The position numbers were made by a program, and so were the translations under genes. Source: Sulfuritalea sp. (GTDB lineage Bacteria; Pseudomonadota; Gammaproteobacteria; Burkholderiales; Rhodocyclaceae). From it: a DNA stretch of 10,962 nucleotides. The stretch is from NCBI GenBank assembly GCA_021738105.1, contig JAIPCS010000115.1, positions 1 to 10,962 on the forward strand, written 5' to 3'. This document shows positions 7,349-10,962 of this stretch, in pieces (within the stretch, counting starts at the first letter, position 1; each line of letters begins with the position of its first letter). Under the pieces are notes generated by a model that worked only from the letters and a program-made list of their open reading frames with translations, searched no databases and was not told the origin of the DNA.

Positions 7349-7402
7349 AAGTTCTACAGCCACATAAGTACATAGCGGCATGTTGTGATCAAAGGGGGGA
7401 GC

Positions 7403-8212
7403 ATGGCAGGAAAATTCACCAGCTCGACGCAGGCGATTCCCAATGTTGCTGACGTTCCTCGTCACATCGCGATCATCATGGACGGAAACGGTCGATGGGC
7501 GAAGAAGCGCTTAATGCCGAGAGTCGCTGGCCACAAGCGCGGCGTCGAGACTGTGCGGGCCATGGTGAAGGAGTGTATTGCTCGCGGGGTCGACTACCTG
7601 ACCCTGTTCGCGTTTTCATCGGAAAACTGGCGGCGCCCGGCCGAAGAAGTCTCGTTCCTGATGAATCTTTTTGTCAGTGCATTGCAAAATGAGATCGACA
7701 AGCTGCATGCGAATGGTGTTCGACTCAAAATAGTCGGTGATCTTTCCGCTTTTGAGCCACGACTTCTTGCACTGATTAGAGAAGGTGAGGCGAAAACCGC
7801 AAACAATTTGCGCCTGACGCTCACCATTGCAGCCAACTATGGCGGTCGTGCCGACATTCTGCAGGCGATGAATCAATTGGCGCTGGCGCATCCGGAAAAA
7901 GCAGGATGCTACGGAGAGGCAGATCTGGCGCCGCATCTCATGATGGCCTACGCGCCGGAGCCTGATTTGTTTATCCGTACGGGCGGCGAGCAACGCATCA
8001 GTAATTTTTTGCTCTGGCAATTGGCCTATAGCGAGTTATTTTTCACTGATACTCTCTGGCCGGATTTCGACGGAGCCACCCTCGATATGGCTATTGCATC
8101 GTATCGCCGACGTGAGCGCCGTTTCGGCCGCACCAGCGAGCAGCTTGCCGGTCAGACTGCCGTGTCACCAAAGCCGACTTTTTCGCCACCGACGACGGAC
8201 AGCAATGCTTAA
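7403..8212 (+). CDS. uppS: Undecaprenyl-diphosphate synthase (cis-prenyltransferase)
   Basis: UppS condenses eight isopentenyl diphosphates onto farnesyl diphosphate to make the C55 carrier lipid precursor for peptidoglycan and O-antigen. From the ATG at 7403 it has 269 residues (E. coli has 253). Family motifs are [15 protein letters not shown] (21-35) with catalytic D27, FSSENW (71-76), [12 protein letters not shown] (191-202) and [13 protein letters not shown] (211-223). The ATG is chosen over the GTG at 7385 because a purine-rich AAAGGGGGG (7391-7399) lies between the two. The last 20 or so residues after FGRTSEQ are a Pro/Thr/Ser-rich tail not needed for catalysis. The 3' end overlaps cdsA by 8 bases. 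Confidence 0.97.
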   Translation: MAGKFTSSTQAIPNVADVPRHIAIIMDGNGRWAKKRLMPRVAGHKRGVETVRAMVKECIARGVDYLTLFAFSSENWRRPAEEVSFLMNLFVSALQNEIDKLHANGVRLKIVGDLSAFEPRLLALIREGEAKTANNLRLTLTIAANYGGRADILQAMNQLALAHPEKAGCYGEADLAPHLMMAYAPEPDLFIRTGGEQRISNFLLWQLAYSELFFTDTLWPDFDGATLDMAIASYRRRERRFGRTSEQLAGQTAVSPKPTFSPPTTDSNA

Positions 8213-9008
8213 GCAGCGGATTATTACCGCTCTACTGCTAGTTTTTGGCTTATCACTGATTCTCTTTGCCATGCCGCCCTTGGCAGCTGGGCTGGCTTTT
8301 GCAGCGATTGCTGCACTCGCCGGATGGGAATGGGGTGGCTTGATGAAACAGGATCAGCCTGCGCGAATAATGTATGCGTTTATTCTGTTGCTGTTCTGTT
8401 GGCAATTGACGGTCGGCGCCCCTGAACTTGTGCCGATTCTTTTGGGCGCTTCAGCGATTTTCTGGATATTTGTGGCCCCACTCTGGTTCCGATTCAAGTG
8501 GCGGTTGTCCGGAAACGATTTTTTCGGCTATCTGATGGGCGCATTGGTGATCTTGCCGACCTGGGCGGCAATGGTGGCCTTGAATGAAGTGGACACCTGG
8601 CTGATGCTGGCAGCGATGGGGTTGGTTTGGGTGGCCGACATATCCGCCTATTTTGCCGGGCGGGCGTTTGGAAAGCGCAAGCTTGCTCCAGCCATCAGCC
8701 CTGGAAAAACATGGGAAGGTGTTGCCGGAGCGGTTGTCGGCGTCTTGATATACGGGACGATCGTGTTGTCGTATTCGCCATTGGCCGGGAAATGGCTGCT
8801 TCCGCTCCCGTTGTTTGGACTCCTGTTGATTCTGTTGACGGCGGTGAGCGTGTTTGGCGACTTGTTTGAATCCCTGCTGAAACGGCAGGCCGGCATCAAG
8901 GACAGCAGCAATCTACTTCCCGGTCATGGTGGCGTACTGGATAGAATTGATGCGCTGACATCGACTCTGCCGCTGGCTGCGCTGATTCTGTATTTCACTC
9001 GCTCATGA
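8205..9008 (+). CDS. cdsA: Phosphatidate cytidylyltransferase (CDP-diglyceride synthase)
   Basis: CdsA is an integral inner-membrane enzyme that makes CDP-diacylglycerol from phosphatidic acid and CTP, the branch point of phospholipid synthesis. From the ATG at 8205 the protein has 267 residues beginning [12 protein letters not shown], a typical CdsA start, with several hydrophobic helices. The conserved [18 protein letters not shown] region (143-160) leads into SPGKTWEG (165-172). The C-terminal CDS signature (223-249) reads [18 protein letters not shown] then HGGVLDRID, with the metal-binding Asp residues. An upstream in-frame start at 8094 would add 37 residues that only overlap uppS and look non-native. 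The ATG lies inside the end of uppS (8-base overlap), and the stop overlaps the dxr start. Confidence 0.96.
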   Translation: MLKQRIITALLLVFGLSLILFAMPPLAAGLAFAAIAALAGWEWGGLMKQDQPARIMYAFILLLFCWQLTVGAPELVPILLGASAIFWIFVAPLWFRFKWRLSGNDFFGYLMGALVILPTWAAMVALNEVDTWLMLAAMGLVWVADISAYFAGRAFGKRKLAPAISPGKTWEGVAGAVVGVLIYGTIVLSYSPLAGKWLLPLPLFGLLLILLTAVSVFGDLFESLLKRQAGIKDSSNLLPGHGGVLDRIDALTSTLPLAALILYFTRS

Positions 9009-10192
9009 AACTGACTATTTTAGGCGCCACTGGTTCGATAGGCCGTAGCACACTGGACGTCGTCGAACGACATCCGGATCGGTTCGAGGTGGTGGCATTG
9101 AGCGGGCATCGGCAAGTTGAAATTCTGGCAATGCAGTGCAAGAAGTTTCAGCCTGCATGGGCTGTAGTCGGCAGTAGCGAAGACGCGCAGCGGCTCGCTG
9201 CCTTACTCAGGGAAACGCAGACTGCCACCGAGGTTCTGTACGGCGAGGAGGCGCTGATTCAGATCGCCAGCCTTCCTGAAGCAGATGCCGTCATGGCTGC
9301 CATTGTCGGTGCGGCGGGACTTCGGCCCACATTGGCTGCAGCGCGAGCCGGAAAGCGGGTTTTGCTGGCCAACAAGGAAGCGCTGGTAATGGCTGGCGCG
9401 GTATTCATGAACGAAGTCCGGCAATCAGGCACATTGTTGCTTCCGATCGATAGCGAGCACAACGCCATATTCCAGTCCATGCCTCATAACTACGCGGGTG
9501 ACATGGCAAAAAGTGGCGTAAGACGCGTCCTGCTGACAGCGTCAGGAGGACCGTTTCGAACGACGCCGCTTGAAGAGCTTGCTCATGTCACTCCCGAGCA
9601 GGCAGTGGCGCATCCGAACTGGTCGATGGGAAGAAAGATATCGGTTGATTCGGCGACCATGATGAACAAGGGCCTTGAAGTGATCGAGGCGCATTGGCTT
9701 TTCGGTGCCCCGCCCGACAGAATCAAGGTTGTCATCCATCCGCAAAGTGTGATCCACTCTCTGGTGGATTATGACGACGGGTCCGTGCTGGCACAGTTGG
9801 GCAATCCTGATATGCGCACGCCGATTGCCCATGCACTTGCCTGGCCCGAGCGCATCGATTCAGGTGTGCCCGCGCTGGATCTCTTTGCGGTAGCACAGCT
9901 CAATTTCGAGCAACCCGATCTGGATCGTTTCCCGTGTCTGGATCAGGCCTATCAAGCCTTGCGTGCCGATGGCAATGCCGCGGCGGTTCTCAACGCAGCC
10001 AACGAAGTGGCGGTTTCAGCGTTCCTTGAAAGGCGCTTGTCATTTCTCGGAATTGCCGATTTGATTTCGGCGACACTGGATTCAGTTCCCCAAGCTTCAA
10101 TTTTGGATCTTGCGGATGTCTTGGAAGCCGATCGCCAGGGTCGGACAATGGCAAATCGTATTCTTGAGCGGATCGGCAAGCAGGCGAGATGA
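9005..10192 (+). CDS. dxr: 1-deoxy-D-xylulose-5-phosphate reductoisomerase
   Basis: Dxr (IspC) converts DXP to 2-C-methyl-D-erythritol 4-phosphate with NADPH and a divalent metal, the committed step of the MEP isoprenoid pathway and the target of fosmidomycin. The 395 residues match the family (E. coli has 398). Visible are the NADPH-binding GATGSIG (7-13), [12 protein letters not shown] (120-131), metal ligands D149 and E151 in [11 protein letters not shown], the substrate-loop [20 protein letters not shown] (203-222) with H203 and W206, and E225 in [14 protein letters not shown]. The ATG overlaps the cdsA stop (ATGA) with no Shine-Dalgarno sequence, so translation is probably coupled. The pathway product feeds the prenyl diphosphates used by the neighbouring uppS. 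Confidence 0.98.
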   Translation: MKLTILGATGSIGRSTLDVVERHPDRFEVVALSGHRQVEILAMQCKKFQPAWAVVGSSEDAQRLAALLRETQTATEVLYGEEALIQIASLPEADAVMAAIVGAAGLRPTLAAARAGKRVLLANKEALVMAGAVFMNEVRQSGTLLLPIDSEHNAIFQSMPHNYAGDMAKSGVRRVLLTASGGPFRTTPLEELAHVTPEQAVAHPNWSMGRKISVDSATMMNKGLEVIEAHWLFGAPPDRIKVVIHPQSVIHSLVDYDDGSVLAQLGNPDMRTPIAHALAWPERIDSGVPALDLFAVAQLNFEQPDLDRFPCLDQAYQALRADGNAAAVLNAANEVAVSAFLERRLSFLGIADLISATLDSVPQASILDLADVLEADRQGRTMANRILERIGKQAR

Positions 10193-10962
10193 ATCCTGAA
10201 TTGCTGTTCGTCTATGCCGGAGCCTTTATTCTTGCGCTGGGCGTGCTGGTTGTGGTCCACGAAATGGGACATTACCTTGCCGCTCGTGCCTGTAATGTCA
10301 AAGTGCTGCGCTTCGCTTTTGGTTTTGGCAAAGTGCTTATGGTGCGGCGTTATGGAAGCGATGGCACAGAATGGGCGATTTCGGCGTTCCCACTGGGTGG
10401 TTACGTCAAAATGCTGGACGAGCGCGAGGGTGAGGTTCCAGCGCATGAATTGTCCCGGGCATTCAATCGCCAGTCGGTAGGACGGAGGGCATTTATTGTC
10501 GTGGCAGGGCCGGCGGCCAACTTTCTGCTGGCGATCCTGTTGTACTGGCTGCTATTCATGCACGGTATTGCCGAACTCAAACCCCGCCTCGGGTCACCAC
10601 CGATAGACACGCCCGCTGCGATGGCAGGGGTACGTGAGGGGGAAACGGTACGCGCGGTGAATGGCAAGGCTATCGTGACCTGGCAGCAACTGAGATGGGA
10701 GGTTATCAGACGGGCTCTGGACAAGGAGCCGCTGCAACTTGAAGTGATCAGCCAGCAACATGAAATCGCCGTACGTCGTCTTGAAAGCAAACTCGTCAAT
10801 CTGGAAGATCTGGAAACCGACCAATTGCGTGCGCTGGGACTGGTTCTGTTTCGGCCGCACCTGCCCTCGGTCGTCGGGAATGTGCAGCGCAATTCAGCTG
10901 CAGAGCAGGCTGGCTTCAAAGAAAATGACCGAGTGCTATCCATTGATGGAAAGGCTGTTACT
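10189..10962 (+). CDS. rseP: Site-2 intramembrane zinc metalloprotease RseP, N-terminal 258 residues (runs off the right edge)
   Basis: RseP cuts the membrane-bound anti-sigma factor RseA after DegS and thereby releases sigma-E; it also clears signal-peptide remnants. The frame starts at the ATG at 10189, overlapping the dxr stop (ATGA), and stays open to the window end. The first membrane helix carries the zinc motif HEMGH (H24, E25, H28). It is followed by a FAFGFGK segment (42-48), FPLGGYVKM (67-75) and the second helix with [10 protein letters not shown] (107-116). PDZ1 lies at about 125-200 and the start of PDZ2 at about 225 ([20 protein letters not shown]). The third and fourth helices, including the NPDG-type metal ligand region, are outside the window. 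Neighbours usually continue with bamA. Confidence 0.96.
   Translation, partial: MNPELLFVYAGAFILALGVLVVVHEMGHYLAARACNVKVLRFAFGFGKVLMVRRYGSDGTEWAISAFPLGGYVKMLDEREGEVPAHELSRAFNRQSVGRRAFIVVAGPAANFLLAILLYWLLFMHGIAELKPRLGSPPIDTPAAMAGVREGETVRAVNGKAIVTWQQLRWEVIRRALDKEPLQLEVISQQHEIAVRRLESKLVNLEDLETDQLRALGLVLFRPHLPSVVGNVQRNSAAEQAGFKENDRVLSIDGKAVT

Noticed and set aside
7385..7402. GTG start adding six residues to UppS
   Set aside because: The purine-rich ribosome binding site lies after this codon and fits the ATG at 7403.
8094..8204. 37-residue N-terminal extension of cdsA
   Set aside because: The extension overlaps uppS coding sequence in another frame; the CdsA family begins at [10 protein letters not shown].

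Overview
This window is a stretch of bacterial chromosome carrying a classic housekeeping cluster, not an accessory or mobile region. The proteins look betaproteobacterial. EF-Ts carries [14 protein letters not shown] and [16 protein letters not shown] kinase carries [11 protein letters not shown] and ends in [10 protein letters not shown], and undecaprenyl-diphosphate synthase carries [17 protein letters not shown] remember close versions of these from Burkholderia-type proteins. The gene order (glnD and map leftward, rpsB-tsf-pyrH-frr-uppS-cdsA-dxr-rseP rightward) is shared by beta- and gammaproteobacteria. GC content is moderate. I cannot name a genus.

Layout. Bases 1-234 (minus strand) hold the start of a membrane protein that runs off the left edge; it is probably the anchor of a sensor kinase. 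Bases 376-3805 hold two leftward genes: map (methionine aminopeptidase) and, 47 bases downstream, glnD (the bifunctional PII uridylyltransferase and uridylyl-removing enzyme). Bases 3806-4251 are a 446-base divergent control region with candidate promoters for map and for rpsB and a foldable rpsB leader. From 4252 to the right edge runs one compact rightward gene series: rpsB (ribosomal protein S2), tsf (EF-Ts), pyrH (UMP kinase), frr (ribosome recycling factor), uppS, cdsA, dxr and the first 258 codons of rseP.

How the genes fit together. rpsB, tsf and frr serve translation, and map trims the initiator methionine. pyrH supplies UDP for nucleotide synthesis. dxr (first committed step of the MEP isoprenoid pathway) and uppS (undecaprenyl carrier) serve cell-wall lipid supply, cdsA makes CDP-diacylglycerol for phospholipids, and rseP is the site-2 protease of envelope stress signalling. 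The last four genes overlap by 4 to 8 bases, so their translation is probably coupled. Only two spacers in the rightward series are large: rpsB-tsf (88 bases) and frr-uppS (112 bases), and both contain possible RNA structure.

I found no tRNA, rRNA, CRISPR array, insertion sequence, phage gene or convincing intrinsic terminator. The points worth a second look are regulatory: the rpsB leader fold, inverted repeats over both divergent promoters, short ORFs ending on the map and glnD start codons, and the foldable spacers. None amounts to a new biological system.
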